Assembly (NCBI GenBank): GCA_032622095.1
Contig: CP136061.1
Span: forward strand, 170,629,107 to 170,693,106
From: Siphonodentalium dalli
Lineage: Eukaryota > Mollusca > Scaphopoda > Gadilida > Siphonodentaliidae
Length of the DNA stretch: 64,000 bases
Reading direction: 5' to 3'
The notes under the pieces were generated by a model that was given only the letters and a program-made list of their open reading frames with translations, did no database searches and had not been told where the DNA came from. Made by a program: the position numbers and the translations under genes. This document shows, one piece after another, positions 13,703 to 25,420 of this stretch (within the stretch, counting starts at the first letter, position 1; each line of letters begins with the position of its first letter).

Positions 13703-16700
13703 ACCCGCCACATACATATATATGTATCCCCACCACATACATATATAGGTATCACCACCACAAACATATATAGGTATCCCCACCACATACATATATAGGT
13801 ATCCCCACCACATACATCTATATGTATCTTCACCACACACATATATAGGTATCCCCACCACATACATATATAGGTATCCCCACCACATACATATATAGGT
13901 ATCCCGACCACATACATCTATATGTATCCCCACCACTCACATATATAGGTATCCCCGCCACATACATCTATAGGTGTCCCCACCACACACATATATAGGT
14001 ATTCCCACCACATACATATATAGGTATCCCCATCACACACATATATATGTATCCCCACCACACACATCTATAGGTATCCCCACCACACACATATATAGGT
14101 ATCCCCACCTCATACATATATAGGTATACCCACCACATACATATATAGGTATCCCCACCACACAAATATATAGGTATCCCCGCCACATACATATATAGGT
14201 CTCCCCGCCACATACATATATAGGTATCCCCACCACACATCTATACGTATCTCCACCACATACATATATAGGTCTCCCCGCCACATACATATATAGGTAT
14301 CCCCACCACACATCTATACGTACCCCCACCACACTCATATATAGGTCTCCTCACCACACAAATATATAGGTCTCCCCGCCACATACATCTATAGGTCTCA
14401 CCACCACATACATATATAGGTATCACCACCACATACATATATAGGTATCCCCACCACATACATATATAGGTATCCCCACCACACACATATATAGGTATCC
14501 CCGCCACACACATATATAAGTATCCCCACCACATACATATATAGGTATCCTCACCACACACATATATAGGTCTCCCCACCACATACATATATAGGTCTCC
14601 CCACCGCACACATATATAGGTATCCCCGCCACATACATATATAGGTATCCCCGCCACATACATATATAGGTCTCCCCACCACACAAATATATAGGTATCC
14701 CCGCCACACACATATATAGGTATCCTCACCACACACATATATAGGTATCCCCGCCACAGACATCTATAGGTATCCCCACCACATACATATTTAGGTATCC
14801 CTACCACATACATATATAGGTATCACCACCACATACATCTATAGGTATCACCACCACACACATAAATAGGTATCCCCACCACACACATATATAGGTATCA
14901 CCACCACATACATATATAGGTATCCCCACCACATACATCTATAGGTATCACCACAACATACATCTATAGGTATCACCCCCACATACATATATATGTATCC
15001 CCATCACATACATATATAGGTATCACCACCACACACATATATAAGTCTCCCCACCACATACATATATAGGTATCACCACCACATACATCTATAGGTATCA
15101 CCACCACATACATATATAGGTATCCCCGCCACATACATCTATAGGTATCCCCGCCACACACATATATAGGTATCCCCACCACATATTTCTATAGGTATCC
15201 CCGCCACATACATCTATATGTCTCCCCGCCACATACATATATAGGTATCCCCACCACATAAATATATAGGAATCTCCACCACATACATCTATAGGTCTCC
15301 CCGGCACATACATATATAGGTATCCCCACCAAAAACATATATAGGTATCACCACCACATACATCTATAGGTATCACCACCACATACATATATAGGTATCC
15401 CCGCCACATATATATATATATAGGTATCCCCGCCACACACATATATAGGTATCCCCGCCACATACATATATAGGTATCCTCACCACACACATATATAGGT
15501 ATCCCCACCACACACATATATAGGTATTCCCACCACATACATCTATAGGTATCACCACCACATACATATATAGGTATCCCCGCCACACACATATATAGGT
15601 CTCCCCACCACACACATATATAGGTCTCCCCGCCAAATACATATATAGGTATCCCCACCACATACATATATAGGTAACCCCACCACACACATATATAGGT
15701 ATCCCCACCACATACATATATAGGTATCCTCACCACAAACATATATAGGTATCCCCAACACATACATATATAGGTATCCCCACCACATACATCTATAGGT
15801 ATCACCACCACATACATCTATAGGTATCCCCACCACATACATATATAGGTATCACCACCACACACATATATAAGTCTCCCCACAACACACATATATAGGT
15901 ATCCCCGCCACATACATCTATAGGTCTTCCCACCACATACATATATAGGTATCACCACCACATGCATCTATAGGTATCACCACCACATACATATATAGGT
16001 ATCCCCGCCTCATACATCTATAGGAAACCCCGCCACACACATCTATATGTCTCCCCACCACATACATATATAGGTATCCCCACCACATACATATATAGGT
16101 ATCCCCACCACATACATCTATAGGTCTCCCCGCCACATACATATATAGGTATCCCCACCACAAACATATATAGGTATCCCCGCAACATACATCTATAGGT
16201 CTCCCCGCCAAATACATATATAGGTATCCCCACCACATACATATATAGGTATCCCCACCACATACATATATAGGTATCCCCACCACATACATCTATAGGT
16301 ATCTCCACCACATACATATATAGGTATCACCACCACATACATCTATAGGTATCACCACCACATACATCTATATGTATCCCCACCAAATACATATATAGGT
16401 ATCACCACCACACACATATACAAGTCTCCCCACCACACACATATATAGGTATCCCCGCCACATACTTATATAGGTATCCCCGCCACACACATATATAGGT
16501 CTCCCCACCACACAAATATATAGGTATACCCGTCACACACATATATAGGTATCCTCACCACACACATATATAGGTATCCCCGCCACTGACATCTATAGGT
16601 ATCCCCACCACATACATATATAGGTATCCCCACCACATACATATATAGGTATCACCACCACATACATCTATAGGTATCACCACCACACACATATATAGGT

Positions 16701-18429
16701 CTCCCCGCCACATACATATATAGGTCTCCCAGCCACACACATATATAGGTATCCCCGCCACAATCATATATAGGTATCCCCGCCACACACATATATAGGT
16801 CTCCCCACCACATACATATATAGGTCTCCCCACAGCACACATATATAGGTATCCCCGCCACATACATATATAGGTATCCCCGCCACACACATATATAGGT
16901 CTCCCCACCACACAAATATATAGGTATCCCCGCCACACACATATATACGTATCCTCACCACACACATATATAGGTATCCCCGCCACAGACATCTATAGGT
17001 ATCCTCACCACACACATATATAGGTATCCCCGCCACAGACATATATAGGTATCACCACCACATACATCTATAAGTATCACCACCACACACATAAATAGGT
17101 ATCCCCACCACACACATATATAGGCATCACCACCACATACATCTATAGGTATCCCCACCACATACATCCATAGGTATCACCACAACATACATCTATAGGT
17201 ATCACCCCCACATACATATATATGTATCCCCACCACATACATATATAGGTATCACCACCACACACATATATAAGTCTCCCCACCACATACATATATAGGT
17301 ATCACCACCACATACATCTATAGGTATCACCACCACATACATATATAGGTATCCCCGCCACATACATCTATAGGTATCCCCACCACACACATATATAGGT
17401 ATCCCCACCACATATTTCTATAGGTATCCCCGCCACATACATCTATATGTCTCCCCGCCACATACATATATAGGTATCCCCACCACATAAATATATAGGA
17501 ATCTCCACCACATACATCTATAGGTCTCCCCGGCACATACATATATAGGTATCCCCACCACAAACATATATAGGTATCCCCGCCACATACATCTATAGGT
17601 CTCCCCGCCAAATACATATATAGGTATCCCCACCACATACATATATAGGTATCCCCACCACACACATATATAGGTATCCCCACCACATACATATATAGGT
17701 ATCCTCACCACACACATATATAGGTATCCCCACCACATACATATATAGGTATCCCCACCACATACATCTATAGGTATCACCACCACATACATCTATAGGT
17801 ATCCCCACCACATACATATATAGGTATCACCACCACACTCATATATAAGTCTCCCCACCACACACATATATAGGTATCCCCGCCACATACATCTATAGGT
17901 CTCCCCACCACATACATATTTAGGTATCACCACCACATGCATCTATATGTATCAACACCACATACATATATAGGTATCCCCGCCGCATACATATATAGGT
18001 AACACCGCCACACACATATATAGGTATCCCCGCCACATACATATATAGGTCTCCCCACCACATACATATATAGGTATCCCCATCACATACATATATAGAT
18101 ATCCCCACCACATACATCTATAGGTCTCCCCGCCACATACATATATAGGTATCCACACCACAAACATCTATAGGTCTCCCCGCAACATACATCTATAGGT
18201 CTCTCCGCCAAATACATATATAGGTATCCCCACCACATACATATATAGGTATCCCCGCCACACACATATATAGGTATCCCCACCACATACATATATAGGT
18301 ATCCCCACCACATACATATATAGGTATCCCCGCCACACACATATATAGGTATCCCCACCACATACATATATAGGTATCCCCACCACATACATATATAGAT
18401 ATAGGTATCCCCACCACATACATATATAG

Positions 18430-18433
18430 GTAT
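18430..18433. repeat. Putative target-site duplication (GTAT), left copy
   Basis: GTAT belongs to the satellite GGTATC block and is repeated at 19317-19320 on the other side of the insert. At four bases it is suggestive rather than conclusive. Confidence 0.5.
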
Positions 18434-19316
18434 TTTAGGAGAGCTGTATTTGTAGACGAATCTGGTAGAAATTTAGTAGAGCCTCTTTAGAAGGGGAATA
18501 AGCTCTAAGCTTTCGGGATCTGTATACGAATGAAACTACAGACTGTTGCGTAGAGCGTGTTCCGTGTCCAGTAGAAGATTTTCCGGGTTAGAAGAAGTGT
18601 ACAAATCTTGAGGAATTAGTCGTTTTAATTTTTTCATGGATAAACAGATGTAACAGCAGCAACAATATATATATACACACACATAACATCTGTCTAGCAT
18701 ATAATGACCCCGCCGGACCGCATATTATGCAGCCCGACGGGTAAACTTGTCCGACAGCAATCTTCCAAATTCTGAATCTCTCTAGTGTTTTCTATCCTCC
18801 CTACCCAAAATTTCCGTAGCTTTTTATATTTTATTCCATGCAGTTCGCGATTGGTTATAACTGGTGTGATTTCGTTACCAAGCCGTTACCCGTTGTTACA
18901 ACATAGGTGATTGCGTAATTACACATATGTAGAGAAAGCCGCTAACAATATATTCCCATGAATTATTTGTTTCGATAATCTGGATCTTTTTACACAATAT
19001 ATTCTTAATTCGAGCGACTATTCATAAATGGGCTTTTTGCGATAATACCTATGACGCAACGAGACTCCATTGTATAATGTTTTAACAGGTTTTAGAAATT
19101 TGCCGAAGACTACCCATTTACGACATATGTTGTAGTTAGCGCTGATTATGTCTAAGTCGATGTATTGTGGTATATTTTACCTGCCATGCAATAATTAATT
19201 ACCTGTACATGCCGTTACAAAGGCGTATCTAAAATGGTGAAACTTCGTACGAGAAATACTCAGTAACGGATTTGTGATAAGTTTGAGCAGGGGGGGGGGA
19301 TTTATTAACTCTGACA
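18434..19316. mobile_element. 883-bp unique insert of unknown class in the satellite
   Basis: Non-repetitive, AT-rich DNA bounded on both sides by satellite. The four bases GTAT at 18430-18433 recur at 19317-19320, consistent with a 4-bp target duplication. Related satellite contexts without the insert lie at about 40826-40980 and 42363-42517; each has one extra 25-bp unit at the site. I find no terminal inverted repeat, no poly-A tail and no open frame of note. On the minus strand it begins TGTCAG and ends TAAA, so a solo LTR is possible but the 3' end does not fit well. Landmarks are a TA/CA microsatellite near 18666-18684 and a run of ten G at 19290-19299. No gene is visible. Confidence 0.65.
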
Positions 19317-19320
19317 GTAT
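19317..19320. repeat. Putative target-site duplication (GTAT), right copy
   Basis: GTAT followed by CCCCACCAC resumes the satellite in phase with the left flank. Confidence 0.5.
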
Positions 19321-21735
19321 CCCCACCACATACACATATAGGTATCCTCACCACACACAAATATAGGTCTCCCCACCACCACACATATATAGGTCTCCCC
19401 TCCACATACATCTATAGGTATCCCCACCACATACATATATAGGTATCCCCGCCACACAAATATATAGGTATTCCCACCACACACATATATAGGTATACTC
19501 GCCGCACAAATATATAGGTATCACCACCACACATATATATAGGTATCCCCACCACATACATATATAGGTATCCCCACCACATACATATATAGGTATCCCC
19601 ACCACATACATATATAGGTATCCCCGCCACACTCATCTATAGGTATCCCCACCACATACATATATAGGTATCCCCACCACACACATATATAGGTATCCTC
19701 GCCACACACATATATAGGTATCACCACCACATATATAGGTATCCCCACCACATACATATATAGGTATCCCCACCACACACATATATAGGTATCCCCACCA
19801 CATACATATATAGGTATCCTCACCACATACATCTATAGGTATCCCCACCACATACGTATATAGGTATCAGCACCACACACATCTATAGGTATCACCACCA
19901 CATACATATATAGGTATCCCCGCCACATACATCTATAGGTCTCCCCACCACATACATATATAGGTATCACCACCACATGCATCTATAGGTATCAACACCA
20001 CATACATATATAGGTATCCCCGCCACATAAATATATAGGTAACCCCGCCACACACATCTATAGGTCTCCCCGCCACATACATATATAGGTATCCCCAACA
20101 CATACATATATAGGTATCCCCTCCACATACATCTATAGGTCTCCCAGCCACATACATATATAGGTATCCCCACCACAAACATATATAGGTATCCCCGCAA
20201 CATACATCTATAGGTATCCCCGCCAAATACATATATAGTTATCCCCACCACATACATATATAGGTATCCCCACCACATACATATATAGATATCACCACCA
20301 AATACATCTATAGGTATCACCACCACACACATAAATAGGTGTCCCCACCACACACATATATAGGTATCACCACCACATACATATATAGGTATCCCCACCA
20401 CACACATATATAGGTATCCCCACCACACACATATATAGGTATCCCCACCACATACATCTATAGGTATCCCCACCACATACATCTATAGGTATCACCACCA
20501 CATACATCTTTAGGTATCACCACCACATACATCTATATGTATCCCCACCACATACATATATAGGTATCACCACCACACACATATATAAGTCTCCCCACCA
20601 CACACATATATAGGTATCCCCGCCACATACTTATATAGGTATCCCCGCCACACACATATATAGGTCTCCCCACCACACAAATATATAGGTATCCCCGCCA
20701 CACACATATATAGGTATCCTCACCACACACATATATAGGTATCCCCGCCACAGACATCTATAGGTATCCCCACCACATACATATGTAGGTATCCCCACCA
20801 CATACATATATAGGTATCACCACCACATACATCTATAGGTATAACCACCACGCACATATTAGGTCTCCCCGCCACATATATATATAGGTCTCCCAGCCAC
20901 ACACATATATAGGTATTCCCGCCACAATCATATATAGGTATCCCCGCCACACACATATATAGGTCTCCCCGCCACATACATATATAGGTCTCCCCGCCGC
21001 ACACATATATAGGTATCCCCGCCACATACATATTTAGGTCTCCCCGCCACACACATATATAGGTCTCCCCACCACACAAATATATAGGTATCCCCGCCAC
21101 ACACATATATAGGTATCCTCACCACGCACATATATAGGTATCCCCGCCACAGACATCTATAGGTATCCCCACCACATACATATTTAGGTATCCCTACCAC
21201 ATACATATATAGGTATCACCACCACATACATCTATAGGTATCACCACCACACACATAATTAGGTATCACCACCACACACATATATAGGTATCACCACCAC
21301 ATACATATATAGGTAACCCCACCACACACATATATAGGTATCCCCACCACATACATCTATAGGTATCCCCACCACATACATCTATAGGTATCACCACAAC
21401 ATACATCTATAGGTATCACCCCCACATACATCTATATGTATCCCCACCACATACATATATATGTATCACCACCACACACATATATAAGTCTCCCCACCAC
21501 ACACATATATAGGTATCCCCACAACATACATCTATAAGTCTCCCCACCACATACATATATAGGTATCACCACCACTTACATCTATAGGTATCACCACCAC
21601 ATACACATATAGGTATCCCCGCCACATACATCTATAGGTATCCCCGCCACACACATATATAGGTATCCCCACCACATACATATATAGGTATCCCTACCAC
21701 ATACATCTATATGTCTCCCCGCCACATACATATAT
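19317..21735 (+). repeat. 25-bp satellite array, segment 3
   Basis: About 2.4 kb of the same unit and orientation. The start (about 19321-19700) is closely related to the unit order at about 62060-62480. No gene is present. Confidence 0.96.
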
Positions 21736-21762
21736 GAGTCAATATCAATTTTGGTCAAAATT
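21736..21762 (+). repeat. Left terminal inverted repeat of the 6.1-kb element
   Basis: It begins GAGTCAATATCAATTT and is the exact reverse complement of 27795-27821. Similarity stops immediately inside it. Confidence 0.93.
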
Positions 21763-23281
21763 ACAGATATGCCACATGGGATTTTTTTAGTTCCGATAAT
21801 GGGGAAAGTTGTTATCATTTCGAGATAAATAGCTATTGCACTGGAAGAAACGACTGAAGTTCGAGCTTAAACATCCAGCACTGATATTTTATGAAGCTAT
21901 GAATGGTGGATGTCTGGAAATTATGTCTCTTCTGTAACAGTATTATCATCTGGTATATCATTTTTCAGAAAAGAGATATTTGAGTACTTTTTGATCCGAA
22001 TTGAGTATTGACCGGTAATGCATAGATCGAGAAAACATTTACCCTTTGTATAGCTTGTTTTCAATGGGGGCCACAATGGAACACATTTTTCTCAGAAAAA
22101 TTTAATTTCAACACAACATTAAACTTTATTAAATGAAGATAATTAAATGTCACACACTTTCTAACATAATATTGAATTGGACGCTCTTTGTCCACCAAAT
22201 ATTGAACAAAACTGGAATTGAAATATATAACGTTTCATTTATAGATGACAAAATAATATGTGTTACACGAAGGACTTCAGCGCAACACGAAATACACATA
22301 TTTGCTACGGGGTGGACAATTTCTGATATATTTCTGTATAAAAGTCATGTCGAAATCCAGAGTTACGAAATATGCTAACAAGATGATAAAACCTGTTATT
22401 CATAAATAAAATACAGCGACGAACTACACAATCAAGATATCTGACGTTTGGTATACGATGTAGGAATATGCTTTGTTACAGTAAGGACCACAACGTTACA
22501 CAACTGACACAGTCATATGCGAAATGTCATTTGTATACATCTAGGTATCATAATCATGTACTGGCATCAGTGCAAATTCAATATTATGGCGATTCTCACG
22601 AGAATTTATGTCCCAAATACTTAATGATGTTTTCTGACGCGTATTTCTATATCAATATATGATGTGCGTTACAGTAAAGATTACACGATTGACAAAAAGG
22701 CGCATAGCATATATACAGGCTATAATATAAAACGAGGTTCAATTTGTGGAATTTCTTTTCATAATAAATGCCCAACTGTGTTTTTTACACATTTAGTACA
22801 CATATGGTATAACGAATATTGTTAACTGAATACCATAGTAAATAAATTGTCGTTACACGATATACATTGGTTATAGTCGGGTAAACACTCTATCCTTTGC
22901 TTTATCAGATGAAATAATATGAACGTACACTAACATTCGTTTGTGTTTAAATATAATACAACTATGTGGTGAAGAGATGCCCGCGTACTGGACAATATGT
23001 AAGGATAAAGAATATTGTGTGTAGGTTAAACTATTGTGATAGATTCGAGTAACGTACGACATGGATATGCTATGGAGTTATCCGGATACATGTAAATTAG
23101 CACACATTGTATATTTGAATCCCTTTCGTATATACCTGGTGTGCTCGGTTGAGATAAATTAAAACAAGTGCATGTCCGTGTTTCATAAATATAAGTACAT
23201 GTTCCTGGTGTTAGATAAGCTATCCAGATGCACGTTGCTCGAATTCATCATTACAAGCACGAATTCCACCTTCATTATATT
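21763..23281. repeat. Left arm of the 6.1-kb element: no gene; GTTACA repeats spaced about 195 bp
   Basis: AT-rich and without a convincing gene; the short open frames at 22133-22378 (+), 22468-22662 (+) and 22871-23062 (-) have no recognisable content. GTTACA-containing blocks recur at 22262, 22475 (with a second at 22495), 22668 and 22852, with weaker matches near 23045 and 23250. Two flavours are seen, GTTACACGA and GTTACAGTAA. The same two flavours occur in the right arm on the opposite strand, so the arms are diverged inverted partners. Confidence 0.6.
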
Positions 23282-23333
23282 CACAGGTCTCCAGAACAAA
23301 AATTTACCACAATTGTTGTTCTAGGGACCTGTG
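23282..23333. other. Imperfect hairpin just downstream of the minus-strand gene
   Basis: Arms 23282-23299 and 23316-23333 are complementary at 16 of 18 positions (CACAGGTC...AGAACAA) around a 16-nt loop. It lies 54-105 bp beyond the minus-strand stop codon at 23387, and TTATATTCACA is repeated on both sides of it. It could be a 3' UTR structure or a small insertion relic. No function can be read from the sequence. Confidence 0.55.
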
Positions 23334-23419
23334 ATTATATTCACATATAAAAAAAGTATATTAGTGAGGTGAAGTAATGATAACTTTTAAAACAGTTTAC
23401 TCATCGCCGATTCCCACGC

Positions 23420-23656
23420 ACATTCCCCAACAGCGAAATGTGAATGAGACACCTCGATCAGTTGTGGATCTGGAATAAACGAGATCACTTCATCATAATT
23501 ATACCAAGAAGTCATTACATTTTTCGGCCAGCAAAAGCAGTTAGAATATTTAACGCCAACGCGTTTCATGCATTTAACAAGCAATTCACGCTCAGACATT
23601 TCTTCTACAATACCAGGGTATATGGATTTCTGATACTCAACCAGTACATACTTATC
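23420..23656 (-). other. SH3/Tudor-like domain coding segment
   Basis: About 79 residues at the C-terminal end of the broken gene. Alternating hydrophobic strands (KYVLVEY, IYPGIVEEM, ELLVKCMKR) are followed by a WP dipeptide, a WYNYDEV block and a proline turn. From family knowledge, this layout recurs at the ends of unnamed animal proteins, often repeat- or transposon-associated ones. The fold is inferred from the strand pattern only. Confidence 0.45.
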
Positions 23657-23749
23657 CACACCAGGAATCATGCTATCTGCCTTTCCATTCGCACAAAACT
23701 CACTCATCGGACCTACCTCTACAACCACGCCTCTACCTTTCTCAGCCTT

Positions 23750-24522
23750 CATCTCCTCACATATCTCCCCATCTCCAAAAACTACACCCGGATCCTGCAC
23801 GCCGCATTCATTAACCACGATATACCACCTTGCTCAACCACCGTCTTCTTACATATCTGCTCGCCCCGTATTTCCGCGGCAACCTCTACATGTGAACCTT
23901 GGTGCATGCTCGACTCATAATTCTTGCAATAATCGTGTTCAACCCAGCTTCCATCAACTATGTCGTCATCAACAACAGTCACATCGACGCGCACACCACT
24001 CTGCTCACAACTTTCACTGACCACGCTACCTTGCTCGACCTCCACCTGCTCACATATCTCCTCACCACCCACAACCACTTCCGCTGCAACATCAAACTCA
24101 AACGCGCTAATCTCGCTACAAACTGGATCTGCCTCCGCAATCGTGCATATCTCCTCACCCTCAACGACCACATCGCTCGACTCACAACATGCATTAACCA
24201 CGCTACCACATTCCTCAGCCTCCATCTCCTCACATATCTCCCGACTCCCCACAACCACATCTACCAGCACACCACTCGACTCAGAACATTCATTAACCAC
24301 GGTACCACCTTGTTCAACCACTATCTCCTCACATGTCTCCTCGCATATCTCCCGATCCCTCACAGCCACATCTACCAGCACACGTCCACTCGACTCACAA
24401 CATTCATTAACCACGCTACCTCGCTCCTCAACCTCCATCTTCTCACACTCAATCCCCACATCTACCAGCACACCGCTCGACTCACAACATTCATTAACCG
24501 CGCTACCACCTTGCTCAACCTC
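23750..24522 (-). repeat. Tandem acidic-repeat coding region (about eight units)
   Basis: Minus-strand units of roughly 90-120 bp (one longer) each start near GT(G/A)GTTAATGAATG and encode a V-V-N-E-C core, a Val/Asp strand and an E-I-C-E-E block. Conserved cysteines recur once or twice per unit. The best pairs are around 24430, 24300 and 24200. Units are diverged, unlike the surrounding satellite. Confidence 0.7.
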
Positions 24523-24570
24523 TTATCGTATCTCTTCACCCCTTGCAATCCTACTTCCATCACATATGCC

Positions 24571-24576
24571 TTCACC
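24571..24576. repeat. Target-site duplication TTCACC, left copy
   Basis: Six bases directly before the element. On the minus strand they read GGTGAA, two sense codons (Gly-Glu) of the interrupted gene. Confidence 0.85.
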
Positions 24577-24621
24577 TATGGGGCGCCATCTCTGCAAATA
24601 TTCGTTTTCGGAGATATCTCC
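24577..24621 (+). repeat. Left terminal inverted repeat of the nested 838-bp element
   Basis: It matches the reverse complement of 25370-25414 at 44 of 45 positions; the single difference is T/C just after GGGGCGCCATC. Confidence 0.9.
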
Positions 24622-25383
24622 TCGTAATTCGGAGATATCTCCTCGGTTTCGTGGAGATATTTCCTTGGAATTGCAATTCCTAGCAGATATCTGCTTGGAA
24701 TATGGTCCATTATGGAGATATCTCCTTGGATCCAAGGAGATATCTGCTTGGATTATGGAGATATCTCCTTCGATCCTAGAAGATATCTCATCGCAACTAC
24801 GAGATATCTGCTTGAAATATTTCCAACGAGATATCTCCTTGAAACCGAGGAGATATCTCCATAATCCAAGCAGATATCTGCTCGGATTATGGAGATATCT
24901 CCTTGAAATAGTTTTCAACGAGATATCTCCTTGGACCCAAGGAGATATCTCCATATTCCAAGCAGATATTTCCTTGAAAATATTCCAAGCAGATATCTGC
25001 TTGGATTACGGAGATATCTCCTTGGAAAACCGCGGCCATGAAATGTTAATGATTTCTCCACAGTAGTCAGTACATATACGTTTTTTCGAAATACATCCAA
25101 GCAGATATCTGCTCGGAATATGGAGATATCTCCTTGAAATATTTTCAAGCAGATATCTCCATAATGCGAGCAGATATCTGCTTGGATCCAAGGAGATATC
25201 TCCTTGAACATATTTCAAGGAGATGTCTCCATAATGCGAGCAGATATCTGCTTGGGTCCAAGGAGATATCTCCTTGGATCCAAGCAGATATCTGCTCGCA
25301 TTATGGAGATATCTCATTGAAACCGAAGAGATATCTCCATAATGCGAGCAGATATCTGCTTGGATCCAAGGAGATATCTCCGA
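24610..25383. repeat. Array of about 31 palindromic 12-mers (GGAGATATCTCC / GCAGATATCTGC)
   Basis: The core AGATATCT recurs every 21-31 bp, usually as a perfect palindrome flanked by GG/CC or GC/GC. The spacers are often palindromic too, such as TTGGATCCAA. A few copies are degenerate (AGATATTT, AGATGTCT). One gap without copies lies at about 25030-25100. Any stretch can fold back on any other. Confidence 0.9.
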
Positions 25384-25414
25384 AAACGAATATTTGCAGG
25401 GATGGCGCCCCATA
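25370..25414 (-). repeat. Right terminal inverted repeat of the nested 838-bp element
   Basis: It ends GATGGCGCCCCATA and is immediately followed by the second TTCACC. Confidence 0.9.
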
Positions 25415-25420
25415 TTCACC
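25415..25420. repeat. Target-site duplication TTCACC, right copy
   Basis: Six bases directly after the element, identical to 24571-24576 and in frame as Gly-Glu in the upstream half of the gene. Confidence 0.85.

Larger units (their letters stand above)
11526..14627 (+). repeat. 1,551-bp recent tandem duplication (two copies)
   Basis: Copy 1 is 11526-13076 and copy 2 is 13077-14627. I see no difference between them when variant units are compared over the stretch. Identity ends at a G/A difference on either side. 1,551 is 62 units plus one base. This is the youngest large duplication in the left array. Confidence 0.85.
1824..18433 (+). repeat. 25-bp satellite array, segment 2
   Basis: About 16.6 kb of the same 25-bp unit in the same orientation, with no strand switch. 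It contains several long-period duplications, listed separately. Local expansions occur, for example a longer TA run at about 15408-15423. The minus strand is open over long stretches (the longest is 456 codons, 3641-5011), reading a 25-residue motif that contains IPIYVCGGDTY. The openness is a property of the unit and is not taken as coding. No other gene-like sequence is visible. Confidence 0.97.
24577..25414. mobile_element. 838-bp nested inverted-repeat element built of short palindromes
   Basis: The ends are 45-bp inverted repeats with one mismatch (24577-24621 and 25370-25414), starting TATGGGGCGCCAT and ending at the first palindrome. TTCACC flanks it on both sides (24571-24576 and 25415-25420), a 6-bp target duplication. 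Removing the element plus one TTCACC (844 bp) brings the host gene's two halves into one frame, so the boundaries and duplication are well supported. The interior is filled with about 31 copies of a palindromic 12-mer. There is no coding capacity of its own; open frames across it come from the stop-poor repeat. It is a non-autonomous, foldback or MITE-like element of unassigned family. Confidence 0.88.

Noticed and set aside
22133-22662. Two + strand frames of 81 and 64 codons in the left arm
   Set aside because: They overlap the repeats of about 195 bp and have no conserved features.
23960-25066. 368-codon + strand frame and the + frames at 23444-23920 and 23899-24627
   Set aside because: They lie opposite the minus-strand repeat gene and run straight into the palindrome array. 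Their Ser/Thr/His-rich composition is the complement of the acidic repeats, not an independent protein.
24523-25419. Frames inside the 838-bp element (ISLDPSRYLL-type repeats on both strands)
   Set aside because: The palindromic repeat lacks stops on both strands and gives the same peptide motif in each direction, so the frames have no coding meaning.
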